From assembly GCA_965649825.1 (NCBI GenBank), contig OZ287712.1, positions 186,001 through 250,000 of the forward strand: a DNA stretch of 64,000 nt. Direction: 5' to 3'. Shown here in pieces: positions 1 to 13,113 of the stretch; the first letter of the stretch is position 1, and each line of letters begins with the position of its first letter. A program made the translations under genes and the position numbers. The notes beneath the pieces were generated by a model. That model made no database searches and was not told where the DNA came from. It was given only the letters and a program-made list of their open reading frames with translations. This DNA is from Penicillus capitatus. Lineage: Eukaryota > Chlorophyta.

Positions 1-141
1 GGCTCTCAACGTGGATGGACGTCGACCTCTTCTCCCCGAAGAACATACGCGTTCAACGTATGAGTCCACGTTTAAAACCATCCATCGATCGATGTATCCA
101 TCCCCCACGTTCCGTCAGATAGAGTTTGTCCGTTGGCATCT

Positions 142-1220
142 ATGCGAAGGAACAAAAGACAGCGCTCGTTCTCCTCGAAGAAGGTGAAGGGGTCGAAGAA
201 AGACGCGCCGAGACTGAGAAGGATCTCCAAGCGCCACACCGATCAAAAGCACTCCCAGACACTCACGTCCAGAACACGAACGACTCGTTTCGAACGTAGA
301 AAACAGAAACGTCGTCGGCCGCCTAGCAGAACGCACCGACAGGTTGCCAAGGCAGCAGCTGCGTCAAATGGATCGTCCGCTGCGTCAGAGGAGGATCTGG
401 AGATCGGGAATGCGTCAGGCCCATCTTCGTCCTTACCGACCTCGAAACTGATGTCGAAATTCGAGGAGCGTCTACGGGGAGGCCACTTTCGATTTCTGAA
501 CCAGAGTCTGTATCTATCCTCCGGAAGAGACTCCTGGAAGCGGTTTCAGAACAACGCATCGCTGTTTCGCGAGTACCACCTCGGCTACTTGCAAAGCATG
601 CAGCATTGGAGTGTTCAGCCAGTCGATGTTGCCGTCCGCTGGCTGCGGAAACAGACGCCGCATCAGAAAGTGGTCGACTACGGCTGCGGTGATGCCAGAA
701 TCATGAAAACCAATGTTGCACACGTACGCACGACATCTGACGTTCTTGTACAGGCGCCAAGCATCTGCACAGGATGTGACGTCCTTGGATTTGGTCGCCA
801 CGGATCCCAGAGTGATTGCCTGCGACATGGCGCACTCTCCACTCGGATCCACTTCGCACGATATCGCTATCTTTTCGCTGTCGCTGATGGGAACGGACTA
901 CCACGAGTGTCTGAGCGATGCAGCACGTGTTCTGAAACTGCAGGGGATTCTGTGGATCGCTGAGGTTCGACCCTCCATTCTCGCGAGGCCATCGAAAACG
1001 GTATCCGCAGGTCTGCAGCCGCTTCGCTGCGACGCCGTCGGGAAAGGAAGACTACCATGCTTTTGTGGATGCCATCGAGAAGCTCGGTTTTGAGCGTGTC
1101 CTGGCAAAGAAGCCTTCTCCACTCTTTGTCGTATTCGTCTTCAAGAAAGTGAAGCACGTGGCTCGCAAGATGCAGATCCAGTGGCCAACACTGAAACCCT
1201 GTCTCTACAAGAAGAGATAA
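142..1220 (+). CDS. RRP8: RRP8-like 25S/28S rRNA adenine-N1 methyltransferase (3 exons)
   Basis: Nucleolar SAM-dependent methyltransferase of the RRP8/nucleomethylin family, which methylates a large-subunit rRNA adenine. Exons 142-723, 773-964 and 1011-1220 join in frame to 327 aa; the introns are 49 and 46 nt, both GT-AG. The N-terminal ~110 residues are Lys/Arg/Ser-rich, as expected for nucleolar targeting. Then come the family motifs LRGGHFRFLNQ, LFREYHLGY, QHWSVQPVDV, the SAM-binding VVDYGCGDARI, and after the first splice SLDLVATDPRVIACDMAH and FSLSLMGTDY. The C-terminus carries AFVDAIEKLGF. The start chosen is the first ATG of the open frame. It converges on psbP, ending 110 bp from that gene's stop. 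Family assignment is firm from motif order; splice sites are inferred from frame continuity. Confidence 0.9.
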
Positions 1221-1329
1221 TAACCACATCACACGAAGCACAAATTCTCGTTACAAAAATCGAAAGAACGTCGGTCTCTTTTCAAAAGAATTCCTGCCGC
1301 CGCCGATCCAATCGACGGGCGCATCGGAT

Positions 1330-2334
1330 CTAGGCGACGATAAAGGAGTCGACGAGTCCTTGGACATCTGTTTTGATCCCTTTGAACCATCTCTTGTCGC
1401 CACACTGCGCTTTCAGAATGAACAGCTTCCCATTGGACACCGTGGCGGAGAAGAGCTGATGACGACCGCCTTCGTCTCCATCCGCAGATCTGCGAAGCAT
1501 TCCTTCAGACAGCAGAGTAACGCGAAGAGTGAGAAACCTGGTGAGAATGTTATAAGTGTAATAGTTTTTGCCGTTTTTGTCCTTGGTCTGGGAGTTCTCC
1601 AAGAGAGAGGCGCTCTGGACGATACCCGGTTTGAAGCCTCCTTCAGACATTGTCTCCCCTATGCAGGACACCGATATCGCTGCGGTACAGAGCTAAGGCC
1701 ACTGGTGTCCTGCCTGTAAAGACCTGCTGTCCCAGAAGAGGAGAGATCGTCGTTTTCAGGAAGTCCTCTTCGGAGCCGTAGTCTGATATCGATTTCTTAT
1801 CGGTATCACGCGTGATCACCAAGAAATTTGTCACGGCGTCGCCATTGTCTTCGTATCTAAGCACTCTCCGTCGCCTTCACCGGTGGCGGCGCGTTTGGAG
1901 AGGTCCGTACCGAACAACGACTCCGGCAAATTCGCGTTCCCTCGACGGATTCCACCTCGAAGGGATTTTAAGTGCGAATCCCTCGCCAACGTAAGGGATG
2001 AACCCTGGACGCCGCATTCGAGTCCCCTTAGCCGGATGGATCGACGCTACCTGAAGTGTCCGTCGTTTTCCCCAGCACATTCGCAGGATCTCCGTAGGCG
2101 GCCTGGGCTGCTTCGGCTGTAAGCCACGCGCCCACGCCCGTGACGAGACTCGCTAAACCTTCTCGACGCGAAATCTAGTCGCACATGATCGTTCACCTTC
2201 TGCAGAAAAGAAGGGTTTGCTACATTCTGTGCACGGACGACGGTGGCGGCCGAACGCGAAGGTGTGGATCGCGGGATTGTGGCGGGTAATGCGAGGGAAA
2301 CTCCCGCGAAGGACGTCTTGCCTGCGGCCTTCAT
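1330..2334 (-). CDS. psbP: PsbP, photosystem II oxygen-evolving complex 23-kDa protein (6 exons)
   Basis: Extrinsic thylakoid-lumen subunit of photosystem II that stabilises the Mn cluster and Ca/Cl binding. Exons in coding order: 2334-2224, 2174-2051, 2004-1911, 1856-1703, 1653-1538, 1489-1330. They sum to 252 aa with no frame break. Residues ~1-37 are Ser/Arg/Ala-rich (plastid transit). A twin-arginine signal follows ([17 protein letters not shown], cleavage after AEAAQA), typical of Tat import to the lumen. The mature part shows [30 protein letters not shown], and near the end [11 protein letters not shown] and [11 protein letters not shown], the hallmarks of true PsbP rather than a PsbP-like paralogue. 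Introns are 46-54 nt. Divergent from LEU1 across 124 bp. True PsbP is established for the green lineage, so this gene is the strongest taxonomic clue in the window. Confidence 0.93.
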
Positions 2335-2458
2335 CTGACGAAGTTAATGGTTATCTTTCACGACCACGATGCGAGGCAAAGAAGCAGCGACGATCGATCG
2401 ATCGATCGATCGAAATCATCATTAGGCCAATCGGCTACCACGATTCGAAACGGACCTG
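2335..2458. promoter_or_regulatory. Short divergent intergenic region between psbP and LEU1
   Basis: These 124 bp separate the two start codons, so they must hold promoter and 5' leader sequence for both genes. A CGAT tetranucleotide run lies at about 2391-2412. No clear TATA box was seen on either strand. Confidence 0.5.
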
Positions 2459-4244
2459 ATGCAGGCCACCGTCTCTTTCGCAAAGCCATATGCGGCACCT
2501 CGTATGGCACAGCGTTCGATCCCCATCCGCGCGGTGATGACATCGCCTAAGCCTTCGCGCAAACCGTCGACGACAGGATCGGTACGCATTCGATACAAAA
2601 TTCTCGAACTCTGTGTGGACATGCATACATAGCATAGGTGAAGAAAGCCATGTCGATGACAGAGAAGATTCTGGCCCGGAAATCGGGTTCACCTCTCGTC
2701 GCACCTGGACAGAACATCTGGGTGGATGTGGATACATTGATGACACATGACGTCTGCGGACCGGGGACGTTCGGCATCTTCGAGAAAGAATTTGGACCCG
2801 TTGCTGCCGTCTGGGATCCAAACCGTCTGATTCTCATTCCAGACCATTACATCTTCACGGAGGATCCCCGTGCCAACCGAAACGTTGACATACTCCGGTG
2901 CGACCGCGCAAGGGAGGGGGACCTTGGTTATGCAGAAGAGGGTCCGTTTCTTAGGGACTTTGCCAAGAAATACAACATTCGGCATTTCTATGATATCACG
3001 GACCGTTCGGATTTCAGAGCAAATCCAAACTACAAGGGCGTCTGTCACATCGCGTTGGCACAGGAAGGGCACTGCCGACCGGGAGAGGTGATGTTTGGCA
3101 CCGATTCGCACACGTGTAATGCTGGCGCCTTTGGTATGTTCGCCTCTGGCGTCGGAAACACCGACGCTGGATTCATCCTCGGAACGGGAAAGCTGCTGAT
3201 CAAAGTGTGACCTCCCCTTTCCGCTTTCGCCTCGAAAGTGTGAGACCAGGTGCCGCCGACCTTGCGGTTTGTACTGGATGGCGAGATGCCAGACTATCTC
3301 TTGGCAAAAGATCTGATTCTGCATATCATTGGCGAGATCTCCGTCTCCGGAGCAACGTACAAAGCCATGGAGTTCTGTGGCACGGCCGTCGATGCCATGT
3401 CTATGGAAGAGCGCATGACGCTGACCAACATGGTCGTCGAGGCAGGTGGCAAAAACGGCGTCGTTCCGCCCGATCAAACAACCTTTGATTACGTCGACAG
3501 CCGAACAGACATCCCTTATGAAACCTTTTACAGGTGACCGTATCACCCCCTCCTCTAAACCCAATATACACATCCAATCGTGCAACAGTGATGGAGATGC
3601 TTCGTTCCTGGCGGAGTACAAGATCGACGTGGAGAAGCTGGAGCCCCTCGTCGCGGCGCCGCATTCTCCGGACAACCGCAAGACGGCACGGGAGTGCTCA
3701 AACGTCACATCATCGCATTTGAGTGACAGCGCGACGATCGAGTGCTTCTGTCTGCGATGCAGGTCGACATCGATCGCGTCTATATTGGATCGTGCACCGG
3801 TGGCAAGACAGAAGATTTTTTTGCGGCTGCACGGCTCTTCCATCGCGCCGGTCAGCAGGTCAAAGTCCCGACCTTCCTTGTCCCTGCCACGCAACAGGTC
3901 CTCCAGCCGTCACATCACCACCATACCTACAAGATCGATGATAGGTATGGGCAGATGTACATGCAATGCCAGTACCGGGATGCGACGGCAAGACAGCCTC
4001 TGAGATTTTCGAAGCGGCCGGATGCGTCCCGCCAGCCGCACCTTCTTGCGCCGCCTGTCTTGGAGGCCCCAAGGATACCTTCGCCCGGATGAACGAGGCC
4101 ATCACCTGCGTTTCCACCACCAATCGCAATTTCCCAGGGAGAATGGGCCACAAAGAAGGCCGTGTCTATCTCGCTTCGCCCTACACAGCCGCCGCCTCGG
4201 CTCTCAAAGGCAAAGTGTGCGATCCGCGTCCATACCTGTCGTAA
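2459..4244 (+). CDS. LEU1: 3-isopropylmalate dehydratase large subunit, plastid-targeted (7 exons)
   Basis: Aconitase-family [4Fe-4S] enzyme that isomerises 2- to 3-isopropylmalate in leucine synthesis; it works with a small LeuD-type subunit not seen here. Exons 2459-2581, 2638-2897, 2955-3204, 3250-3533, 3589-3703, 3763-3897 and 3945-4244 give 488 aa. The first exon encodes a Ser/Arg/Pro-rich transit peptide ending [11 protein letters not shown], a junction resembling plant IPMI. Diagnostic stretches are [21 protein letters not shown], the cluster-ligand region [42 protein letters not shown] and CLGGPKDT (the remaining ligand cysteines). Introns are 45-59 nt. The frame between 2898 and 2954 is open but absent from homologues, so it is treated as an intron. 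Ends 68 bp before the next start codon. Confidence 0.93.
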
Positions 4245-4312
4245 CCCCTACATCGAACGCCGTCGGTTCATTAAGATCACCTTGACGTGCATTTTCGTTT
4301 TGGTGGCGAAGG

Positions 4313-6575
<2,263 letters not shown>

Positions 6576-8314
6576 ATGGCTGCTTTCCCACAAGGATTCA
6601 AAGTCGAGGGCCTATCGGCGTGTTACGTGCGCGTTTGCACTGTCGCGTTGTCTTTAGGTGGCGCTGCTCGCGTCGGACGAAGGGATTCGTCACGCGGCGT
6701 CTTCCGTTTTGACGGCGTGTGCTTATAAAGGTAACCGACGAAACCCTAGTTATCGTGTCACATCTGCCTCCTCCAGTCACGCCGGCCGTCTCTGTGGAAG
6801 ATTGCCTGCAACTATGCACCGTGCAACGTATCGACATCGTCCTCGCAGAGGTGCGCTGCATCGTCAAGCGCATTGCCTTTCGGACGGATGCTCCTCGACA
6901 GTCAAGTGATTTGACGTTGAATAAAGAGAAGACACTGCAACTGACGGCCTCGCTCAAGAACATCCCACTGATCGTCATGTCCGATGCGGATACGCCGGCA
7001 ACGGTGTTCCATGGACTCAAAATTGGCGCCGTGGATTTTCTGAAGAGGCCACTCGATGAGGCAAAAGTTCGAAGTATGTGGCAACACACTTTACAGAAGG
7101 TAGCACCCTGCCATTCTCACTCTTTACCACGATGCCATACGTCACATCATTTTGTGTGAGCCAAACAGAGGATGCATGCGGTCCCGTTACCGGGAGATGA
7201 AGGAACCTCACAATGTCCACGAAGACTGCAGCCAACGGCACCTCCAGATCCACCAGGAGGAGGGACAGGAACGGGTCGTGGCGGCGCAACAGGTCCAGGT
7301 TTGAGCGAAGGATCGTCGAACGAACAGAAATTGGGCGGTCCCTCGACGCTCGAATCACCTTCAGCTGCCCTTCGGGACGTCGCACCCGAAACGGCACAGA
7401 ATTTTGCGAACGCACAACGGAGCGATCGATCGGCCACGGAGCGACCGCCCTCTGACACCGTCGTCGTCTCATCTGCCATGGGCCCCGCTGTCCAGCCACA
7501 TGTCCTTTAACCCCTCCTCTCTGCTCGCTCTATTCTCCGTTTGCCTGTCTTAGGGCGATGAGCAACGCAAGCGAACTCATCGAACGAGTTCTGAGAGTCA
7601 GAGGCGGAAGATCCGTTCCATCGGTGGATCCGGTTCGAGTGCGCAAGGGCCCGTTTCGACGACAACGACAACGACCTTTCCGCCGTTGCTGGGTATTCCG
7701 CCTGGATGTGTGCCGCCGGTCGGATCCAACGGTCTCGCCATCGGCATGCCTTTTCTCAATCAGCATCCCTTCCTCCCGACAACGCCCATAAACCCTGTGA
7801 GCACATTTGGATGCATGCCTCCTCCCTTTACGTACCCACTGGGAAGTGACTTAGGCAAGGACGTCACTCTTTCTCACTCTTTTCGCTTAAGTATGGCTCT
7901 GCAGATGTAGCGAGAGGCGGCGGCGCGGGAACGCCATTTGATCCAGGTCAACTCAATACCACCACCATCCCGATACCGCCTCTGGGTCTCACGATCCGCG
8001 AGCCTGAGGCGTCTTCCACTTCGCCGCCCTTTTCCAGACCGATGTCGTCGTTTCCTCGTCCGCCAGAGGTCGACGCGGTGCTGCATCGCAGTTCCAGTCT
8101 GCCTGTAGGCGTCACGCAGGAGGACCCTTTATCCGCAATCGGTGCGATCCGTCCATTGCGGGCGTCGGTTGATTACTAAACATGTCTCATGCATCTGCAT
8201 AGATACGACCCCGCCAACCACTCAGCGCAGGGAAACGGACGCCTCTCAGCGTTCTCTGCGCAAATCGCCGTCTCTCGTCAATTTTTGAGGCCTTCAGTTT
8301 TGTCGACAGACTGA
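6576..8314 (+). CDS. Pseudo-response regulator (TOC1/PRR-type receiver domain), no C-terminal CCT seen (8 exons)
   Basis: Proposed exons: 6576-6602, 6658-6730, 6777-6850, 6902-7099, 7169-7501, 7554-7862, 7892-8163 and 8203-8314, giving 465 aa without a frame break. Residues ~1-120 form a two-component receiver fold. It starts FPQGFKVALLASDEGIRHA, then CAYKVTPAVS, RIDIVLAE, KNIPLIVMSDAD, GAVDFLKRPLDEAKVR and WQHTLQK. The phosphoacceptor position carries Glu (LAE) instead of Asp, the mark of plant pseudo-response regulators; the Lys in FLKRP is kept. The remaining ~340 residues are Pro/Thr/Gly/Ser-rich with one basic patch (EQRKRTHRTSS). No Myb-like or CCT domain was found. Introns are 46-69 nt except two that would be only 29 nt (7863-7891) and 39 nt (8164-8202). 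Likely nuclear and clock- or light-related by family analogy; not proven. Confidence 0.78.
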
Positions 8315-8390
8315 CGCCACGCACCGCTCTGTTCATACTTTGATTTATGCAACGCGTCATTTCATCTTAGCGTGAGGGGCGGATAGAAAC

Positions 8391-9422
8391 ATGCTCGCGG
8401 CGGAACTCGAACGAGCATTCGTGGCGTCGAGGACGCGGTACAACGGTCCGCGTTTGGTGCACTTTCGCGTCAATGGCATCGACGTCGCCACTACGGAAGA
8501 GACAACGCGTTCCGTCCCCGGTTCCTATTTGGACTGGCTCGTCGCGAACTGCGAGGAAGACGTGCTCCAAGGACGGCCCATTTGCCTCAAAGCATCGCCT
8601 CAGTTCTTTGCGCGTATGCTCCGACGTCATAGGTAAGGCGGCCATCACACCGAGCCGACGGCGACACGATGGCTGTGTGCGTTTGTTTGTGCAGCATTGC
8701 GAGAGAACGGACGAAGCGTTGTCCCAGGCAGCAGTGTCTCCAGAAGGGACGACCGAAACGACGTGGTCTGGATCCACCTCCTTTCACCAGCAGACGTCTC
8801 CATTCCCCAACGAACAGACCGCTGCAGATCTGCCATGTGACGACACCACTGCCGTCCGACGCAGCACTCGATGTCACTGTCGACAGTGCCGTGTGTTCCA
8901 TACTGGAGAGCTTCAGAATACTGAGCCGTCCATCGACAGCGTATTTTGACAGACTCATCGTCATTTTGACCGTTGGTCGGACTTTTGGTGGGATGCCTGT
9001 GATCTGGCCCTACATCATTTACCTCCTCGACTCGTACTCTCGCACCGTTCGCGATCTTATTTTCGTCCAGAATGCAGAAATCCAGGAAATGGATGCCGAT
9101 CTGCTGGAATCTCTCCACGAGACCGTCCATATCTCATCAGAGATCCAACACCGAATCAAGGTCCAGATACGACGCAAGGGGTACACCTGCACGTACACAG
9201 ACATGAAACTCGATCTCAATAATTTTTTCCAATGGCGCCTGGCTCGTCTCAGAGACAAAGGCATTCGATCTCTCGACGACGCCTGCACGGTGCGTTGTTT
9301 AATTCTCCATACCTGACGGACGATGGACGGACGGATGACAGAACATCTATCGGTTCCTGACGGTTACTCTCTTCATACTTGCTACCGATCAAAAAATTCA
9401 GCATCATCTGAGAAGGATGTGA
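8391..9422 (+). CDS. Hypothetical protein with N-terminal BTB/T1-like (KCTD-type) domain (3 exons)
   Basis: Exons 8391-8632, 8695-9289 and 9342-9422 give 305 aa. Residues ~20-80 resemble a potassium-channel-tetramerisation-type BTB fold: VHFRVNGIDVATTEETTRS, then VPGSYLDWLV, then ICLKASPQFFARMLRRHR. The middle is basic and low in recognisable motifs. The C-terminal half (from about TVDSAVCSILESF) is better ordered: hydrophobic and helical, with GGMPVIWPYIIYLLDSYSR, then a charged helix, ending NIYRFLTVTLFILATDQKI, possibly a membrane anchor. I do not recognise the second half. The reading of ~8695-8880 is uncertain because other frames are also open there and another intron could be hidden. 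Introns are 62 and 52 nt. It could serve as an adaptor for a ubiquitin ligase or channel, but nothing else supports a function. Confidence 0.55.
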
Positions 9423-9778
9423 GATGGGGTCTCGGAGTTGTTCTTTCACAACTCTCGTGTTCTGTTCTACGTCCGTCTACGGGTGACACGACGGCAACAG
9501 TAACAACAAAATGCAATAAGTTTGCATTCTTTGCGTCTTCCTGCAGAAGGCTTCGCATTGTTTGTATTCTTTGAAGTACCATCATCACCACCTTTACGCG
9601 TGGGGGACTTGTCTTTTTACTGAACATATTATGGCGTTAGTGATTAGGAGGGTGTCGTAGTATCAATCTCCTCTGGGTTATGTTAGCGTAGAATGGAAGT
9701 CTGGATTCCAACGCATGAGGCGGGGGCATTGTTCGAACCATCCATACAGTCCGTCGTCGTTTACCAATGACAAGACGT
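9423..9778. other. Convergent intergenic spacer with no gene seen
   Basis: Roughly 355 bp between two stop codons of opposing genes. The sequence is less GC-rich than the flanking exons and has no coding signal; it presumably holds both 3' UTRs and polyadenylation signals. Confidence 0.4.
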
Positions 9779-11467
9779 TTAAGACAAAGATGGCGTATTT
9801 AAAAGGTGGAGGTAACCTTGTATTGTGTTATCGTCAAGAGGAAGAGCGAGCTCACTGCGACCCAAAACGCAAGGATTCGGCAGAAAACGTCCTTTGGGAT
9901 CGATCTCGGCGCCCAGTGGACACTTCCGTTTCCGTGGCGTGACATCCGGCAGATCCAGTGGCGACAGTCCATTGCTCAGCGTCCGTCCTTCGTGTGCCCT
10001 GTATCCAACGCATCCCTCAACAGGGGCATCTCTGTCTATCGCACCCTACCTGCTGGGACTGAGAGCGTAATCCAACCATGCGTGGATCATCGGAGAAGGA
10101 CCGCCATCGTACAGCCCTTCATCCGTTTTCGATCTGGCTGGAATGACGAAGAAGTCTGCCCAGATGGAGCTCCCAGACCGCGGCAGCACGATTTTCAGAT
10201 CCGCAATCCGTCCTTGCAGATCGACGAAATCGGAACTCATTCCGACACAGGCCCTGGCATCGGAGGACATCAGTGCCTGAACATGCTCCCTACATCCGAC
10301 ACGATCCGTCACATCCTGTCTCTGCTCCTGGCGATGTGTGACCACGACGCCAGAAAAGTGTGACGGGTCACGATTCCGTTTAGGAAGTGTGTATCGAGCA
10401 CGGGGATCGGTTGACTCCCCGCCCTCTTCTTAGACTTCCGGCGAGATCGAGAGGGAGCGGTGCGTACGTGTTGCTAAAGCACAGTGCCGAGGCTTGGAAA
10501 TCGTGGATGCGTCTGTGGACGTCCTGCAACGAAGGGCCGCCGTTACGCTCTTCCATTTTCGAATTGAACGAGGCGCCGAGCGATTTGAAGCTCAGTCCCA
10601 CGAGGGATCTCGGTGAATTGAACCATGCCGTTTGGCCGTGCAGTTTCGGATGCAGTAAATCCTTCCAGTCTTCAATTCGATCAATACCCAATCTGTCACA
10701 TCAAACCAGTTCTCTGCCGTCTATGAACGCAATGAGGGGGACATACTTTCGCACTTTCTGATCCCTGTAAGCAATCACCGTCGTGCCCCATCGATATGGG
10801 ACAGCCCAAAGGTGACCTGTTGCACTCAGATGACCGTTTCTATTCCGTTGAGCGTATTGCCGCCAGCGCTTGGGCAGGCGACCGAACCAACTGAACACAC
10901 AAGCTATTGTAGCGAGGTATGGGCAGGGAGTGGAGGTGCTCGTAGGGAAAGGGGTCTTCGAATGGAAGGATGGCTTTTTGCCGAATGAGGTCGGTCAGCC
11001 AGGCGTCGCCGATCGTGACCAGATCGTCCTGTGCGTACTCCCCTGCCAGCAGATCGCTGTAGATGGTATCGGGGGAGGCTTTTGTTCTGCAACGGACGGC
11101 ATTGCGAAAACCGACGAGATTTTGAAACGCCGGCCGCCAGTGCGGAGGGAGAGCGTTCTTGGCGGCCACCAGCGACAGGTCCATCGGAATCATCGACATC
11201 TGCGGGTCCATCTCGACCAACATCTGTAACCATATGGCACGGCCTCGGCTGGGAGAGACGGCGACAAGGCACGACCTCGTCGGCACGAACAGGCAGCGGC
11301 AGGAGGAAGCCCAGTGCCAAGGACCTGCTGGACAGGACGAAGTCGCGTCGGTTGAGACACTGAGCACGCTGTCTGGAGGAGCGAGCGTTCTGCGTTCGCG
11401 TCGCGTGATGGCGACTTGCTTCGTCACTCGTCCACGGCCAGCGATGCGAGGACAGGAGATGTCTCAT
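9779..11467 (-). CDS. Putrescine/spermidine-binding-protein-like (PotD-type) protein, probably plastidial
   Basis: Resembles plant proteins annotated as putrescine-binding periplasmic protein-related, themselves akin to bacterial ABC-transporter solute receptors. From the ATG at 11467 the N-terminus has an Arg/Ser-rich stretch then RRDFVLSSRSLALGFLLPLP, like a Tat or transit signal. Body motifs: LVTIGDAWLTDLIRQKAI, WRQYAQRNRNGHL, GHLWAVPYRWGTTVIAYR, RIEDWKDLLHPKLHG, NSPRSLVGLSFKSLGAS, and near the end LPRSGSSIWADFFVIPA and GGPSPMIHAWLDY. The stop is at 9779-9781. The intron 10891-10939 has a GC donor: splicing it restores the DWF motif. Intron 10693-10746 is GT-AG. A long intron (~185 nt, near 10285-10468) remains uncertain. 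No transporter permease or ATPase is nearby, so the ligand and partner are unknown. Confidence 0.75.
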
Positions 11468-11600
11468 AATCTCGGCACGTGCCAGGTGCAATCATGCAAC
11501 ACCGCCCTTCAAAACGCCGCGAAGGGATAAGAGCCGTTGCGACAAACCGTCGGTGATGCGGTCGACGGACGTTACACGATGGAACTGGCGTCCTGGATGC

Positions 11601-13031
11601 TCAGTCGTGATCAGACGCACCGTGAGCGTTGATGTTCTGAGGCAAGACGAGGCCCATGTCATCCATCGCTTTTTGGAAATCTGCTGGCGGCGGAGCGACG
11701 ATGCAGATCTCCTGTGCATCGGAGGGATGACGCAGTTCGATACGAAAAGCGTGAAGAGCCTGGCGGCCGATCCACGGCCCCTAGGTCACTCTTTTAGTAA
11801 ACGATGAGGTCGGCAAGGTCACACATACCAAGACGCCGTAAATGTCGTCGCCGATGATCGAATGCCCACGATGCGCGCAGTGCAGTCGTATCTGGTGCGT
11901 CCGTCCCGTCAGCGGTGTGCATAGCAGCAGACAAACGCCTGTACGACATCTCACTCTTTCAGCCGCCGCCATTGTGTGAGATGACCTTGATCTTCTTCCG
12001 GCGGCTGAAAGTTTGAACCGGCGGCCGTTTGGGTGTCGAGCAGTCGGACGTCGGGACTGGAGGCGAGAAGGTGAAAGGACGTCTTGGACCATTTGCCTTC
12101 GGATTCCGAAACGCGTCTCGCCACGTCGTGCGTCGGATCCAAATCGATGAACGTCTCCACGACGAAGTCGTTTTCGACTGGGATCCCGAGGCAAATAGCG
12201 AGATACGCTTTCCGGACCGTCTTCTCTCGGAACTGCGCGTTCACGGACTCGGCGGATTGCGCGTCCTTGGCGAAAACGACGACGCCAGTGGTGTTCATAT
12301 CCAGACGATGGACGCCATAGGGCTCTGTGCCGAGATAGCCAAATACACGACTGAAGAGCGTCCCGCCCAGAAAACGGTGTTTCGGCGAGGTGATGATATA
12401 GGGTGGCTTCTGGACGGCGAGGAGCCAGGCGTCTTCGTAGAGCACCTCGACCGGTTCCGAATCGCGCACCATAGGGATCTCTCTCGAAGCGGATTTGATC
12501 ATGCGTTCCGTCCTGTAAGGCAAAAGTGTGATGGGACGTGGGAGAAGAGATGTGACCGCTCGAGAGGTAGGCCAATGATCTCGGCCACTTCTTCAACCGT
12601 ACGGCGTCGCGTCCGCGAAGGATCGAGGTAGCGCAAGAAGAGGGCACGGGATCTGAGCTCGTGTTCCTTCTCGTTGATCGCCTTGAGAAACGTTTGGTAT
12701 TTTTCGGTGTCATCCACGTTTGTTAACTGTATGCATTGGCGTGCGTTTGAGTGAGATGATGTGACGTTTCATACTTTGTGATGTGTGAGAAGATCTTTGC
12801 AACAGCGCCGCAGATGGGAGAGAAATCGCTGCCGGCCGACGACGCCGCCTCTGCAAGCCGGACAGTACTCATACTGTCGATTCTGCTTGCGCCGATGCGA
12901 AGCTGCGATGCGTTGAGCAATGTAAGCCTCTGGGGAAAACAGGACGCCACTCAGTACGGACAGATGTCAGCAAGGACCGAACGTTTCTCCTCCTCCGAGG
13001 CGAATTCGGTCTTGCAGACGTCGTTGTCCAT
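11601..13031 (-). CDS. RluA-family RNA pseudouridine synthase with N-terminal zinc-finger-like segment
   Basis: From ATG 13031, exon 1 encodes an acidic start (EFASEEEK). A 53-nt intron follows, then AYIAQRIAASHRRKQ and a possible zinc-binding segment: YEYCPACRGG then FLSHLRRCCKDLL. The next exon adds an HTH-like RRRTVEEVAEIIGLPLER. The catalytic domain follows: VEVLYEDAWLLAVQKPPY, the RluA motif PYGVHRLDMNTTGVVVFAK with the catalytic Asp in HRLD, KAYLAICLG, TGRTHQIRLHCAHRG, GDDIYG and finally RQALHAFRIELRHPSD. The stop is at 11601. Introns of 44-53 nt restore frame at each junction. Substrate RNA cannot be predicted. It is head-to-head with the FIP37/WTAP gene across only 82 bp and lies upstream of the PotD-like gene on the same strand. 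Confidence 0.85.
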
Positions 13032-13113
13032 CGCAAGGTGATACGGGACGCGCCGAGGGGGGCGTTGTGCGCGAAGGGGTCGCGTGTTGCAGGAAGGAAG
13101 GCGACGAACAAGC
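13032..13113. promoter_or_regulatory. 82-bp head-to-head intergenic region (pseudouridine synthase / FIP37)
   Basis: Both start codons face outward from this very short GC-rich interval, so it probably acts as a bidirectional promoter or the transcripts overlap at their 5' ends. No TATA box was seen. Both products act on RNA modification (pseudouridine and m6A), which makes shared control plausible but unproven. Confidence 0.45.

Noticed and set aside
2391-2412. CGAT tetranucleotide run as an operator or origin
   Set aside because: A simple short tandem repeat in a eukaryotic intergenic region; nothing ties it to a regulator.
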